Assembly (NCBI GenBank): GCA_934230115.1
Contig: CAKQEI010000020.1
Location: 1 to 33,946 of the forward strand
Direction: 5' to 3'
Source of the DNA: an uncultured Prevotella sp.
GTDB taxonomy: Bacteria > Bacteroidota > Bacteroidia > Bacteroidales > Bacteroidaceae
Length of the DNA: 33,946 bases
The notes under the pieces are model-generated. The model was not told the DNA's origin and did not search any database. It saw nothing but the letters and a program-made list of their open reading frames with translations. The translations under genes and the position numbers were made by a program. This document shows, one piece after another, positions 6,502 to 16,104 of this stretch. Within the stretch, counting starts at the first letter, position 1. Each line of letters starts with the position of its first letter.

Positions 6502-8514
6502 TTACTTGTTCAGTATTTCCTCCTTGATAAATCCGTGGCGGTAGGCGTAGAGAAGTCGCTCAAGTTCCTTGATTTGCTTGCTCAGCTCACGGCCTATATC
6601 GGTGTCGGCAACGCGCATACGGTGGGCAGACATTTCCACAATCTGGGTGGTTGATTTGATGTCGGTGCACTTCTGTATGGCGTCGATTGTTGATGTGAAC
6701 GGCTCATGCTGCACGAGCACGAAGCCACGGCTGTGGTAGACAAGGGTGTAGCCGGCAATGCCCGTCTCCTTATGGTAGGCCTGCGAGAAACCACCGTCGA
6801 TGACCATCAGCTTGCCGTTGGCCTTGATTGGATTCTCTCCGTTGCAAACGTGCACAGGCACATGGCCGTTTATAATGTGGCGATTCTCGCCCTTCACTTC
6901 GAAAGCATCCATGATGTTGTCTACAATCTGCTCGTTGTCGCGCAACTTGAAGTAGTTGCCTTTCTCCTCATTGTGTGTTGCCTTGTCGGCAATGAAGTAG
7001 CGTTCGAAGGTTGCCATTTTCGACTTGTCGAAGAGCGGACTGTCTGGACCACACCATAGATAGAGGAAATAGTCGATGGCATAGTCGCGCTCTTCCTTGG
7101 TTGTGTCGGCTTGGAATGCCGTGCGTATCATCATACCTATGTTGTAGAGCAATTCCTTGCCTGCAAACTTATAGCCGGGGGCAATCTCCACCTCTTTCAG
7201 CGAGCCGTCATCGTTGAGCGGAATGGCGGCATGGAAGAGCAGGTTATTGTTGAATATGGCATACATGCAGCCGTGCTGCAGGAGCAGGCGAATGTGCTTG
7301 TGCAATTTCTCCGACACTTGGAACGAGTGGTTGAGCTTGTCCATGAGCTGTTGTTCCTCGGGCGTTAGACGGTCGGGGTGCTTGGGGTCGATGGTGGGGA
7401 AGGAGTTGCTCTTGAGTTCGTATTCCTTACCGTCGACAATTATTGTGCCCTTGTCGTAGTCGATGTTGTTGAAGAGCAGTCGACCGTTCATCTTCCATCC
7501 GGGATTGCGCTTTATGATGGCCGCCTCCTCCTTAAACTGAAGTATGGTGATGGCTTTGTGCATGAGTGCGGTGAGTCGGCTCGTCTTCTGGTCGATGCGG
7601 GCCGAGTCGGCAGAGGCTATCTTGGGCTGGAATTCCTTGCAGGGGTCGTCGCCATAGGTCTCCATAGCAAATGTGGCAAGAGGCACAAGGTTGATGCCGT
7701 ATCCCTCCTCAAGTGTAGTGAGGTTGGCGTAGCGTAGCGATAGTCGGATGACGTTGCACTGGCAGGCACGGTTGCCAGCCAAGGCTCCCATCCAAAGGAT
7801 GTCGTGGTTGCCCCACTGAATGTCCCATGAGTGGTATTGCGAGAGGGTGTCGAGAATAATGTGGGCTCCAGGTCCGCGGTCGTAGATGTCGCCAAGGATG
7901 TGTAGCTGGTCGATGGATAGTCGCTGGATGACGTTGGAGATGGCTATGATGAAGTCGTCGGCACGTCCGGTGGATATGATAGTGTCGATGATGACGTTGA
8001 CGTAGTCGGCCTTGTTGGCGTCGTCGGTGCGCTCGTGCAGGAGCTCCTGGATAATGTAGGAGAAGTCCTTAGGCAGAGCTTTGCGCACTTTGGAGCGTGT
8101 GTACTTGCTTGAGACGAGTCGGCATACGGACACGAGCTGATGGATGGTGATGTGATACCAGTCGTCGAGATTTTCCTCCGAAGCTTTGATTAGCTCAAGT
8201 TTCTGGTCGGGATAGTAGATAAGGGTGCAAAGCTCCTTTTTGTCGGCCTCGCGCAGGGTGTTGCCGTAAAGGTCGTTCACCTTGCGCTGGATGTTACCCG
8301 AAGCGTTCTTCAGAACATGCTGGAACGCCTCATACTCGCCGTGTATATCGGCAAGAAAATGCTCGGTGCCTTTTGGCAGATTGAGTATTGCCTGAAGGTT
8401 GATAATCTCGGTGCTCGCCTCCGAAATGTTGGGAAACGATTGCGCAAGGAGCTGCAAATACTTTAGGTCTTGCGATGAAGGGATGTTAGTTTTGGCCATA
8501 TCTGAATTTTGCAT
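6502..8514 (-). CDS. fbp: Fructose-1,6-bisphosphatase, class III
   Basis: Class III FBPase hydrolyses fructose 1,6-bisphosphate to fructose 6-phosphate in gluconeogenesis. The protein has ~670 residues, the usual size. It carries the calcineurin-like metallophosphatase motifs in order: LADIHGEYEAF, LGDIYDRGPGAHI, WGNHDILWMGA, and later INGHVPVH and VIDGGFSQAYH. The annotated start (MQNSDMAK...) lies 4 bases after the preceding stop; the internal ATG at 8499 (MAKTNIPSS...) is an equally good start, giving 665 residues. It sits inside a tight minus-strand cluster with two glycosyltransferase-like genes and lysA, with no obvious metabolic link to them. Confidence 0.96.
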   Translation of the reverse strand: MQNSDMAKTNIPSSQDLKYLQLLAQSFPNISEASTEIINLQAILNLPKGTEHFLADIHGEYEAFQHVLKNASGNIQRKVNDLYGNTLREADKKELCTLIYYPDQKLELIKASEENLDDWYHITIHQLVSVCRLVSSKYTRSKVRKALPKDFSYIIQELLHERTDDANKADYVNVIIDTIISTGRADDFIIAISNVIQRLSIDQLHILGDIYDRGPGAHIILDTLSQYHSWDIQWGNHDILWMGALAGNRACQCNVIRLSLRYANLTTLEEGYGINLVPLATFAMETYGDDPCKEFQPKIASADSARIDQKTSRLTALMHKAITILQFKEEAAIIKRNPGWKMNGRLLFNNIDYDKGTIIVDGKEYELKSNSFPTIDPKHPDRLTPEEQQLMDKLNHSFQVSEKLHKHIRLLLQHGCMYAIFNNNLLFHAAIPLNDDGSLKEVEIAPGYKFAGKELLYNIGMMIRTAFQADTTKEERDYAIDYFLYLWCGPDSPLFDKSKMATFERYFIADKATHNEEKGNYFKLRDNEQIVDNIMDAFEVKGENRHIINGHVPVHVCNGENPIKANGKLMVIDGGFSQAYHKETGIAGYTLVYHSRGFVLVQHEPFTSTIDAIQKCTDIKSTTQIVEMSAHRMRVADTDIGRELSKQIKELERLLYAYRHGFIKEEILNK

Positions 8515-8518
8515 TTGG

Positions 8519-9334
8519 TTATTTTATAATGTATTTCTTCATTTTCTCTACCGTCTTTCCGCTGTCGCTCTCCAAGGGCATGAATCCCTCGGTCAAGGTG
8601 GAGCTTTCGGCAAGCAGAGTCATGGTGTAGGCGGCAAAGCGTGTGAGTTTCAGCTGCTCAAGTACATTGCGCATTTCCTTCTCGTTGTAGTCGCTATTGA
8701 TAAGCAAATGCGACGTCTGGTCGAGATAGACCTGTGGAAGGTTGCACATGATAAACCTCTGCTTGATGTACAAGATGCGCGAGCAAATGTCGCGTATGGT
8801 GTGGTCAGTTATGTCTATTTTATCAAGCTTCTTGTTTATTTTCTCTCGCGTAAGGCGGTCGGCAGTATCGATAGTCTCGCGGTAGAGGTCGATGGTTTGG
8901 GCTGTCATGGTGGCTGTGTCGGTGGTAGCTGTGTGCGAGGCGTTGCTGATGATGCGCACGTCGGCATACTTGGCTACTTCAATGATTGTAGACCTTTCGA
9001 ATTTGCCGCACACATGTATTATGGCTCCCGACTTTGCCACTCGGCGAACTGCTGCCGTTGGGGTAATGCTATGGGTGTTGCCTCCCGAGGATTTCTTCAG
9101 GCTCAGTATACCATCGAGCGATGTGAAGACGACGGGCACTCCAATGTTACGGTATGCCTCCACACGTTTGGCGAAGGATGAGTTCCATATGCCAAAAATG
9201 TGGACGATATCGGGTGATAGGTCCACAATCTCTGCTTCGCCGCAAGCGGGAAGCTCACGTCGAAGCAAGTCGCACATCTCGGCATTGATGTAGTCGGGAT
9301 GAAGGCGTGATGGTATGATGATGCGTATTCTCAT
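8519..9334 (-). CDS. Unknown protein with glycosyltransferase-like (GT-B) N-terminal fold
   Basis: A 271-residue protein that I do not recognise firmly. The N-terminus MRIRIIIPSRLHPDYINAEM and the segments SPDIVHIFGIWNSSFAKRV and GVPVVFTSLDGILSLKK resemble the first Rossmann half of GT4-type glycosyltransferases. The usual donor-binding C-terminal half with an E-x7-E motif is not visible; instead residues ~150-271 are charged and helical. It may be a degenerate glycosyltransferase or an accessory subunit of the GT2 protein encoded 3 bases upstream in the same transcript. No signal peptide or membrane segment is seen. Confidence 0.65.
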   Translation of the reverse strand: MRIRIIIPSRLHPDYINAEMCDLLRRELPACGEAEIVDLSPDIVHIFGIWNSSFAKRVEAYRNIGVPVVFTSLDGILSLKKSSGGNTHSITPTAAVRRVAKSGAIIHVCGKFERSTIIEVAKYADVRIISNASHTATTDTATMTAQTIDLYRETIDTADRLTREKINKKLDKIDITDHTIRDICSRILYIKQRFIMCNLPQVYLDQTSHLLINSDYNEKEMRNVLEQLKLTRFAAYTMTLLAESSTLTEGFMPLESDSGKTVEKMKKYIIK

Positions 9335-9337
9335 ATC

Positions 9338-10498
9338 TCAGAGTTTATGAGTTGTGAAGTCGTATTGGTCGGCTTTGGAATAGCGTATCTTCGTTGAGAG
9401 ATTGTGCCATACGATGGCCAATTCGTAGAATGGAGTTTTCCATGCCTTGAGGTCGGCTTCGAACTGTCTATAGTATTTGTTAGCCAACATCGACCTTATT
9501 ACCAATGTGGCAATGAGGGCTGCTATGGCCACTCCAAGTATTATCCATTTGCCGAAAATCGAAGCTAAAGCTATCATGGTTGCCAGCAGCAGGTAGTTAA
9601 CATACATCGACGCCATGTCGAAGTTGAACAGACTGCGATGGGCCGACGAACGCTCAAGAAACTTACGCACATGAGCGTAGGATATGTTGCGGGAGTGCCA
9701 CGTTCGGCTCGAAGGCTCATCCTCACGCACCCATGCGTCCTCGTCGAGAACAACACGTGTGGAGAGCGGACGGGCGTATTTGTTGACAATGAAGTCATAC
9801 TCGCCGTTCACCAACTGCAAGTTGCCTCGGTAGCCGTCCTGTGCTATGAATTCGGAGCGGCGGAAGGCTATGTTGGTACCTCCTGCACGATAGGCTGTGG
9901 AGCGGTGGGCACGTCGCAGGAGATAGCAGGCTGTGCGCAGACGGTCGAAGCGGCAGTAGGGCTTGGTGTCGGCACAGTAGTTGCTATAGCCGATGACTAG
10001 GTTGGCTTCACGGTCCATACTGCTGGCCATAGTCTTGAGCCATACGTCCGACTGTGGTCGGCAGGTAGAGTCGACAAGCATTATCCACTCGTTGTGGGCT
10101 GCCTTAACGCCAAGTGCCACTGCCAACTTCTGCTTGCTCATGAAGAGCGAGCGGTGGGGAATGTAGGTGGCGTAGAGATGCTTGTTGTGGGCATATTGCT
10201 GAAGCACGTTCTCGGTGTGGAAGTCGCCTTTTTCGCCCACCACTATCACCTCGTAGCCTGGAGCGTAGTCCTGGGTGAGGAGCAGTGGCAGGTGGGCGTC
10301 GAGTGCCTCGAAGTTGTTGTTGGCAAGAACTATTACCGAGAGCTTTGGCAGCTCGTCTATGGACTCGGCATCTGCTACAGAGAAGTCGTCATCGTCCCTC
10401 CTCCTGATGTTTCGGAAAAAGGGGTTGGCAATGATGGATTCTATCGTGAGCAGTACGATAAGAACACATGCTATTATTGATATTGTATCAATTATCAT
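9338..10498 (-). CDS. Membrane glycosyltransferase, family 2
   Basis: A 386-residue membrane protein. An N-terminal hydrophobic helix (residues ~4-24) precedes a GT2 (GT-A fold) domain with LSVIVLANNN, YEVIVVGEKGDF and WIMLVDSTCRPQSDVW, the last taking the place of the DxD-bearing segment. Later it has GGTNIAFRRSEFI. Two hydrophobic stretches near residues 305-345 (LLLATMIALASIF, IILGVAIAALIATLVI) anchor the C-terminus. GT2 enzymes transfer sugars from nucleotide-sugars, here probably at the inner face of the cytoplasmic membrane for an envelope glycan; the substrate is unknown. It is 3 bases from both neighbours (lysA upstream, the GT-B-like gene downstream), so translation is probably coupled. 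Confidence 0.88.
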   Translation of the reverse strand: MIIDTISIIACVLIVLLTIESIIANPFFRNIRRRDDDDFSVADAESIDELPKLSVIVLANNNFEALDAHLPLLLTQDYAPGYEVIVVGEKGDFHTENVLQQYAHNKHLYATYIPHRSLFMSKQKLAVALGVKAAHNEWIMLVDSTCRPQSDVWLKTMASSMDREANLVIGYSNYCADTKPYCRFDRLRTACYLLRRAHRSTAYRAGGTNIAFRRSEFIAQDGYRGNLQLVNGEYDFIVNKYARPLSTRVVLDEDAWVREDEPSSRTWHSRNISYAHVRKFLERSSAHRSLFNFDMASMYVNYLLLATMIALASIFGKWIILGVAIAALIATLVIRSMLANKYYRQFEADLKAWKTPFYELAIVWHNLSTKIRYSKADQYDFTTHKL

Positions 10499-10501
10499 AT
10501 T

Positions 10502-11653
10502 TTATTTGAAATCTTCTGAGATAAAGCCTTTGGGCAACGGACGGCAGTTGTAGCCGCTCGCCATTATCTCGCCATAAGCACCAGCTGAACGCAATGCTAT
10601 CAAGTCGCCACGGTGGCAACGAGGCAGGTCGATGGCCTTGGCAAACACATCACTCGACTCGCAGATGGGGCCAACAACGTCGTATGTTTCCTTAGGCTCG
10701 TTGCTGCTGAGATTCTGAATCTTGTGCAGGGCCTGATAGAGGGCAGGACGGATAAGGTCGGTCATGCCAGCGTCGACAATGGCAAACTGCTTGTAGGTAC
10801 CTTGCTTGACGTAGAGCAGACGAGTTATGAGCGAACCGCATTGTGCCACCACGGCACGTCCAAGCTCGAAGTGCAGCTGCTGACCCTCGCGCAGACGGAG
10901 ATGAGTGGCGTAGGTCTGGAAGTAGGCCTTGAAGTCGGGCACTGGCTCGCGGTCGGGATTGTCGTAGCTTACGCCTAAGCCACCGCCCACATTGATGCTC
11001 TCAATCTTGATATGGTGGCTCTCCAACTGCTGCTGCAACTCGTTAATGCGGTTGCACAAAGCCTTGAAGTCACCCATGTCAAGTATCTGTGAACCAATGT
11101 GGAAGTGGAGTCCTACAACCTTGATATTAGGCATCTGTTGTGCTCTCTCTATTACGGTCTCCATGTCCTGCATGGCAATGCCAAACTTGTTCTCGGCAAG
11201 ACCAGTAGTGATGTTGGCATGGGTATGAGCCCCAACATTGGGGTTGATGCGGAACGCCACACGGGCTGTCTTGCCGCTCTCAATGGCAAGTTGATTGATA
11301 ATCTCAAGCTCCTCGGTAGACTCCACGTTGAAGCAGGCAATCTCCTTTTCGAGTCCGAGCTTTATCTCCCAGTCGCTCTTGCCAACACCTGCATACACAA
11401 TGCTCGAAGCGGGAAATCCAGCCTCGATGGCGGCATTTATTTCACCACCGCTCACGCAGTCTGCTCCCAAGCCATACTGGCTGATGATGCGAAGCACCTT
11501 AGGATTGGCGTTGGCCTTGACGGCATAGTGCACATGATAGTTGTCATACTTGCCGCTCTCCTTGTTGATGGTCTGGAGAGTCTGTCGCAACAGCTGTGTG
11601 TCGTAATAGTAGAACGGCGTTCTTTTATCCTGAAATTTATCTATTGGAAACAT
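10502..11653 (-). CDS. lysA: Diaminopimelate decarboxylase
   Basis: LysA decarboxylates meso-diaminopimelate to lysine, the last step of lysine synthesis, using PLP. The frame opens at 11704, but I choose the ATG at 11653 (MFPIDKFQDKRTPFYYYDT). It gives 383 residues and removes 17 residues (MCSLPLTFCYK...) that do not look like the family. The PLP lysine is in YAVKANANP, followed by GADCVSGGE, GLHFHIGSQ, NVGGGLGVSYD, FELGRAVVAQCG and the substrate/PLP site CESSDVFAK. Aspartate kinase is the next gene upstream, so both ends of the lysine route are together. lysA starts a run of five closely spaced genes. Confidence 0.95.
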   Translation of the reverse strand: MFPIDKFQDKRTPFYYYDTQLLRQTLQTINKESGKYDNYHVHYAVKANANPKVLRIISQYGLGADCVSGGEINAAIEAGFPASSIVYAGVGKSDWEIKLGLEKEIACFNVESTEELEIINQLAIESGKTARVAFRINPNVGAHTHANITTGLAENKFGIAMQDMETVIERAQQMPNIKVVGLHFHIGSQILDMGDFKALCNRINELQQQLESHHIKIESINVGGGLGVSYDNPDREPVPDFKAYFQTYATHLRLREGQQLHFELGRAVVAQCGSLITRLLYVKQGTYKQFAIVDAGMTDLIRPALYQALHKIQNLSSNEPKETYDVVGPICESSDVFAKAIDLPRCHRGDLIALRSAGAYGEIMASGYNCRPLPKGFISEDFK

Positions 11654-11703
11654 ACTTGTTGATGTGTGTAATTTATAGCAAAACGTCAAAGGCAGACTGC
11701 ACA

Positions 11704-11763
11704 TGTCTTGACTTGATTATGATTCAATCAGCCTAAAAACTATATGCAGCCTGTCTTGGCTTG
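11704..11763. repeat. 12-nt direct repeat upstream of lysA
   Basis: TGTCTTGACTTG (11704-11715) and TGTCTTGGCTTG (11752-11763) differ at one base and are 48 bases apart, in the 141-base gap between lysC and lysA. They could be a regulator's binding sites or chance; no terminator or clear promoter box is visible in the gap. Confidence 0.35.
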
Positions 11764-11794
11764 GTGATTATTTAGAACTTAATGTAATGCAATA

Positions 11795-13117
11795 TTACTT
11801 ATTGTTGAAGAGAACGTCGGAGAGATTCTGCAACGCACGCTTCTTGTCGGCCTCGCGGATGAGGAACGAGATGTTGTAGTTGCTGCCTCCATAGGAAATC
11901 ATGCGAACTGGAATATTCTTCATTGCGTCGAGCACTATAGTTTCGAAGCCAAGATTATTCCAGTCAAGGTCGCCCACAACACAGACGATACACATGTCGG
12001 AATCGACGGTTACAGTGCCATATTTCTTCAGTTCGTCAACAATCTCGTTGAGATGGTTGGTGTTGTCAATGCTCATCGATACGCCCACCTCGCTTGTTGT
12101 GATCATGTCGATGGGAGTCTGATAGCACTCGAATATCTCGAACACCTTGCGCAGGAAACCTGTGGCGAAGAGCATTCGCGACGACTTGATCTTGATGGCT
12201 GTGATGTTGTCCTTAGCGGCTACTGCCTTAATCTTGCCCTTGAGGAGCACGTTGTCGATGATGGTACCTTCTGCCTGAGGGTCGAGGGTGTTCTTGAGGC
12301 GAACGGGGATGCCTGCAAACTTGGCAGGCTGAACGCAGGTGGGGTGGAGAATCTTGGCACCGAAGTAGGCAAGCTCGGCAGCCTCCTCGAAGTTGAGCTG
12401 GCGGATGGCATCGGTGTGCTCAACCACGCGCGGGTCGTTGTTGTGCATTCCGTCGATGTCGGTCCAAATCTGAATTTCCTCGGCAGGAAGGGCAGCTCCG
12501 ATGAGTGATGCTGTAAAATCGCTACCGCCACGCAGGAGGTTGTCCACCTCGCCATAAGCATTACGGCAGATGAATCCTTGTGTGATGTAAATCTGATAGC
12601 CCTCGTTGGCCTTCATCACGGCCTGGAGCTTCTCCTTGATATACTGAGAGTCGGGCTCGGCATTTTTGTCGGTGCGCATGAAGTCGAAAGCAGAAAGCAA
12701 GCAAACCTTAACGCCCTTTTCGAGCAAATAGTTGGTCACCATATTGGTGCTGATTATTTCGCCCTGGGCAACGATGTTCTTCTCCTCGAAGCTTGTGAAA
12801 AGGTCCTTGGTGAACGAGCGCAGATAGGCAAATTCCGAAGCGAGGAATTCCTTTGTCTTCTGCTTGTACTCGTCGGTAGAGTAAAGCTCCTCGACGTGCT
12901 GCATATATTTGCGCTCAAGGGCGTTGATGACGTCGTTGGCACCGTCAGAATTCTTCTTGTAGAGATAGTTGGAAATCTCAACAAGTGAATTGGTTGTGCC
13001 AGACATGGCTGAAAGAACGACAAACACCTGGTCGCCTGATTCAGACACCATGTTTGCTACTGATTTCATGCGCTCTGGAGAACCAACTGAGGTTCCTCCA
13101 AATTTCATTACCTTCAT
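11795..13117 (-). CDS. lysC: Aspartate kinase
   Basis: A monofunctional aspartokinase (440 residues) that phosphorylates aspartate, the first step toward lysine, threonine, methionine and diaminopimelate. The N-terminus MKVMKFGGTSVG holds the family signature. Further motifs are VVLSAMSGTTNSLVE, GSDFTASLIGAAL and TDIDGMHNNDPRVV. Two C-terminal ACT-type domains (about residues 300-440, including ITTSEVGVSMSID and CVVGDL) should bind the feedback inhibitor, probably lysine. No fused homoserine dehydrogenase is present. It precedes lysA in the same direction. Confidence 0.96.
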   Translation of the reverse strand: MKVMKFGGTSVGSPERMKSVANMVSESGDQVFVVLSAMSGTTNSLVEISNYLYKKNSDGANDVINALERKYMQHVEELYSTDEYKQKTKEFLASEFAYLRSFTKDLFTSFEEKNIVAQGEIISTNMVTNYLLEKGVKVCLLSAFDFMRTDKNAEPDSQYIKEKLQAVMKANEGYQIYITQGFICRNAYGEVDNLLRGGSDFTASLIGAALPAEEIQIWTDIDGMHNNDPRVVEHTDAIRQLNFEEAAELAYFGAKILHPTCVQPAKFAGIPVRLKNTLDPQAEGTIIDNVLLKGKIKAVAAKDNITAIKIKSSRMLFATGFLRKVFEIFECYQTPIDMITTSEVGVSMSIDNTNHLNEIVDELKKYGTVTVDSDMCIVCVVGDLDWNNLGFETIVLDAMKNIPVRMISYGGSNYNISFLIREADKKRALQNLSDVLFNNK

Positions 13118-13155
13118 AATTTATCTTGTATTTTTTTGTTATTTACTTAGCTCGT

Positions 13156-13172
13156 AACTGCTTTTTGCAGTT
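13156..13172 (-). other. Small hairpin in the lysC leader
   Basis: AACTGC (13156-13161) and GCAGTT (13167-13172) pair around a TTTTT loop in the 93-base gap between ftsE and lysC. On the minus strand it is not followed by a U-tract. The gap is too short for a lysine riboswitch. Confidence 0.3.
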
Positions 13173-13210
13173 TAGTTCGTAAAAGAAACGTGTCAGCTCG
13201 TTGGACTTGG

Positions 13211-13906
13211 TTACATCTTGTTGTTTTCGTAATCCTTTGTAACGTCCATGAGGTTACCTTCCTTACATTTGTACACTCTGCCTGGGAACTTGTCGATCAT
13301 GGGCAGGTTGTGTGTAGAGATGACAACCGAAGTGCCACTGTGGCTTATCTCATAAAACAGGCCCACTATCTTTTCGGCAGTATCGGGGTCGAGGTTGCCT
13401 GTAGGCTCGTCGGCTATGATAATCTTGGGATTGTTGAGCAAGGCGCGTGCTATTGCTATTCGCTGCTGCTCTCCGCCCGAAAGCTCGTGGGGCAGACGCT
13501 TGCGCTTATCCTGCATTCCTACCGACTCAAGCACCTGCTCAATGCGCTCGTCCATGTCTTTCGACGATTTCCAGCCCGTAGCCTTGAGTACGAACCTAAG
13601 GTTCATCTCCACACTTCGGTCGTGAAGAAGCTGAAAATCTTGGAATATGATTCCCATTTGCTTGCGAAGGGCAGGGATGTCCTTACGCTTGATTTTGAGC
13701 AAGTTCTTACCAAGGACCTCAGCCTTAACGGCGTCGTCCTTGAAGAAATCAACCTCGCAATAGAGCGATTTAAGCAATGAGGACTTGCCAGACCCCACTT
13801 TACCTATGACGTAGACAAACTGGCCCTCGTCAACTTGGAAGTTGATGTCGCGAAGCACATTGTCGTCGGCTTGGTAGATATTAGCCTTTTGATAATCGAT
13901 AAGCAT
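13211..13906 (-). CDS. ftsE: Cell division ATP-binding protein FtsE
   Basis: A 231-residue ABC ATPase of the FtsE type. FtsE pairs with the membrane protein FtsX at the division site and controls peptidoglycan hydrolases. Walker A is GKVGSGKSS, the Q-loop is [10 protein letters not shown], the signature is [16 protein letters not shown], Walker B is [12 protein letters not shown], and the H-loop is VVISTHN. The Walker A has Lys-Val where many FtsE have Pro/Arg-Ser/Thr, which is tolerated. No ftsX lies next to it: the upstream gene is hisIE (10 bases away) and the downstream gene is lysC. Separation of ftsE from ftsX is not unusual in Bacteroidetes. A LolD-like transporter ATPase is the main alternative, judged less likely. 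Confidence 0.88.
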   Translation of the reverse strand: MLIDYQKANIYQADDNVLRDINFQVDEGQFVYVIGKVGSGKSSLLKSLYCEVDFFKDDAVKAEVLGKNLLKIKRKDIPALRKQMGIIFQDFQLLHDRSVEMNLRFVLKATGWKSSKDMDERIEQVLESVGMQDKRKRLPHELSGGEQQRIAIARALLNNPKIIIADEPTGNLDPDTAEKIVGLFYEISHSGTSVVISTHNLPMIDKFPGRVYKCKEGNLMDVTKDYENNKM

Positions 13907-13916
13907 TTTAGCGTAT

Positions 13917-14531
13917 TTAATGTTTGTGCCAATTTGGATTATGGCGTATTTGAAGTTCTTTTGCTATGTCTTCTATGCGCAAGCCCTTGCTTGTAAGAAG
14001 AACAATGAGATGATAGAACATGTCGGAAGCCTCGTAAATAAGGCGTTCGTTGGTTCCGTTGGTTGCCTCGATGACTGCTTCGAGAGCTTCCTCGCCCACT
14101 TTCTGAGCCATGCGGTTGAGTCCGTCTTTGAAGAGCGAAGTGGTGTATGAGCCTTCGGGCATCTCCTCATGACGCTTGTTGATGAAGTCCTGCAGCTCGG
14201 TGAGGAAGAGTAGGGGATTGGCATCGTTGGTTTCGCCCCAGCATGTGTCGGTGCCAAGATGGCAGGTGGGTCCTGTGGGGTTTACTCTCACGAGCAAGGT
14301 ATCATTGTCGCAGTCGGACTTTATGCTCACCAAGTTAAGTAAGTTACCCGATGTCTCGCCTTTAGTCCAAAGGCAATTGCGGCTACGGCTCCAGAAGGTA
14401 ACCTTGCCTGTAGACAAAGTCTTGTCGTAGGCCTCGCGGTTCATGTAGCCCAACATCAGCACGTTCTTTGTCGTATTATCTTGAATAATAGCGGGTACGA
14501 GTCCGCCCTGCTTCTCAAAATCTATTTCCAT
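13917..14531 (-). CDS. hisI: Bifunctional phosphoribosyl-AMP cyclohydrolase / phosphoribosyl-ATP pyrophosphatase
   Basis: HisIE (204 residues) catalyses steps two and three of histidine synthesis. The N-terminal HisI part (to about residue 110) has MLGYMNREAYDKTL, WSRSRNCLWTKGETSGN, and the metal-binding DCDNDTLL and PTGPTCHLG segments. The C-terminal HisE part (about 110-204) has SYTTSLFKDGLNRMAQKVGE and the MazG-like EALEAVIEA...EASDMFYHLIVLL. It is the last his gene of this group, 30 bases after hisF. Confidence 0.96.
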   Translation of the reverse strand: MEIDFEKQGGLVPAIIQDNTTKNVLMLGYMNREAYDKTLSTGKVTFWSRSRNCLWTKGETSGNLLNLVSIKSDCDNDTLLVRVNPTGPTCHLGTDTCWGETNDANPLLFLTELQDFINKRHEEMPEGSYTTSLFKDGLNRMAQKVGEEALEAVIEATNGTNERLIYEASDMFYHLIVLLTSKGLRIEDIAKELQIRHNPNWHKH

Positions 14532-14561
14532 AATAGCTGTGTTTTTATATCCCTAAGTTAT

Positions 14562-15323
14562 TTATATTCTTACTTTTATGCCCTCTGCTGAAAGATAAGC
14601 TTTAAGTTCGGGTATTGCTATTTCCCCAAAGTGAAACACGCTTGCAGCCAAAGCTGCATCGGCTTTGCCTTGAGTGAAAGCATCAAGAAAATGCTCTCTC
14701 TTTCCTGCTCCTCCGCTTGCAATCACCGGTATGGGTAGCTCGTCGGCAAGCATCGCCAAAGCTTCATTGGCAAAACCTTGCTTCACTCCATCGTGGTTCA
14801 TGCTTGTGAAGAGGATTTCGCCGGCACCTCGCTGGCTCACTTCCTTTGCCCATTCGAGAAGCTTGAGTGGCGTGCGCTCCCTGCCACCTTTTATATAGCA
14901 ATACCATTCGCCATCGTCCTCCTTGCGGGCATCTATAGCGCAGACGCAAACCTGCGAGCCGAATGCCGATGAAATTTGGTTGATGAGCGAGGGGGTCTTT
15001 ATTGCAGCCGAATTGATGCTCACCTTGTCGGCTCCGGCATTAAGCATTCGCTCCACATCCTCGAAGGCGTTTATGCCACCACCCACGGTGAACGGAATGT
15101 TGATAACTTGCGCCACTTTGCTCACCATATTTGTGAAAGTCTTGCGTCCGTCGGCACTTGCCGTGATGTCGAGGAAGACAAGTTCATCGGCTCCATTGTC
15201 GCTGTACTGTCGGGCAAGTTCCACAGGGTCGCCCGCATTGCGAAGGTTGACGAAGTTGACGCCCTTGACGGTCATTCCGTCCTTCACATCAAGACATGGT
15301 ATGATTCTCTTAGCTAATCCCAT
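14562..15323 (-). CDS. hisF: Imidazole glycerol phosphate synthase, cyclase subunit
   Basis: HisF (253 residues) is a TIM barrel that uses ammonia delivered by HisH to close the imidazole ring, giving IGP and [23 protein letters not shown] supplies the first catalytic Asp and CAIDARK the second. The phosphate-binding loops [18 protein letters not shown] and [10 protein letters not shown] are present. The length is standard. It lies between hisA and hisIE with ~30-base gaps. Confidence 0.98.
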   Translation of the reverse strand: MGLAKRIIPCLDVKDGMTVKGVNFVNLRNAGDPVELARQYSDNGADELVFLDITASADGRKTFTNMVSKVAQVINIPFTVGGGINAFEDVERMLNAGADKVSINSAAIKTPSLINQISSAFGSQVCVCAIDARKEDDGEWYCYIKGGRERTPLKLLEWAKEVSQRGAGEILFTSMNHDGVKQGFANEALAMLADELPIPVIASGGAGKREHFLDAFTQGKADAALAASVFHFGEIAIPELKAYLSAEGIKVRI

Positions 15324-15354
15324 AATTATTAGAACTTTAGCGTTTTCTGTTTTG

Positions 15355-16080
15355 TTAGAATTTCAGCTCTTTGTGCAGACGCTCAATGTCGATAAGTCCC
15401 TCGTAATAGGCTTTGCCAAAAACTACGGCAGGAATGCCTTCGCGGTCGAGGGTAAGTATGTCCTCGGTAGAGGAGACTCCGCCACTTGCTATCAGATGCA
15501 GCTGTGGAAAGCGTTGCATAATGTCCTTGTATAGACTGATTGATGGACCTTTCAAGGCTCCGTCCTTCGAGATGTCGGTACACAGAACGTTGGTTATGCC
15601 TTTTTCGATGTAGTGGGCCAAGAATTCCATTATGTCGCACTCGGTACAGTCGAGCCAGCCGTTGATGGCAATTTTGCGGTCGCGGACATCGGCTCCGAGG
15701 ATTATCCTCTCAGCTCCGTAGCGTTCAATCCACGATCCGAAGAGCTGTGGATTGGTGTAGGAAATGCTGCCTATAGTCACCATAGCCGCCCCATTGTCCA
15801 AGGCCTTGTCCATGTCGTCCTGGGTTTTAATGCCGCCTCCGAAGTCTACTACAAGATTGGTGTGATGGGATATATGATGCAGAACTTTGTCGTTGACAAC
15901 GTGCTTGGATTTTGCTCCGTCGAGGTCTACAACATGAAGCCGCTTGAATCCTTTGGCCTCAAACTCCATTGCCACACTTACGGGGTCTGTGTTGTAGACT
16001 TTCTTTTGAGCATAGTCGCCCTTGGTTAGCCTTACACACTCGCCTCCGATGATGTCGATAGCAGGTATAAGTTCTATCAT
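15355..16080 (-). CDS. hisA: ProFAR isomerase (phosphoribosylformimino-AICAR-phosphate isomerase)
   Basis: HisA (241 residues) isomerises ProFAR to PRFAR, feeding HisH/HisF. It is a TIM barrel with [15 protein letters not shown] (general base Asp), [28 protein letters not shown] and [14 protein letters not shown] (acid Asp), and [10 protein letters not shown]. The gene follows hisH by 24 bases and precedes hisF by 31. Confidence 0.97.
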   Translation of the reverse strand: MIELIPAIDIIGGECVRLTKGDYAQKKVYNTDPVSVAMEFEAKGFKRLHVVDLDGAKSKHVVNDKVLHHISHHTNLVVDFGGGIKTQDDMDKALDNGAAMVTIGSISYTNPQLFGSWIERYGAERIILGADVRDRKIAINGWLDCTECDIMEFLAHYIEKGITNVLCTDISKDGALKGPSISLYKDIMQRFPQLHLIASGGVSSTEDILTLDREGIPAVVFGKAYYEGLIDIERLHKELKF

Positions 16081-16104
16081 ATCTTTCTGGTATTTAATGT
16101 ATTA

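Noticed and set aside
13118..13210. Possible lysine riboswitch before lysC
   Set aside because: The gap is only 93 bases and has just a 6-bp hairpin, far short of the L-box fold.
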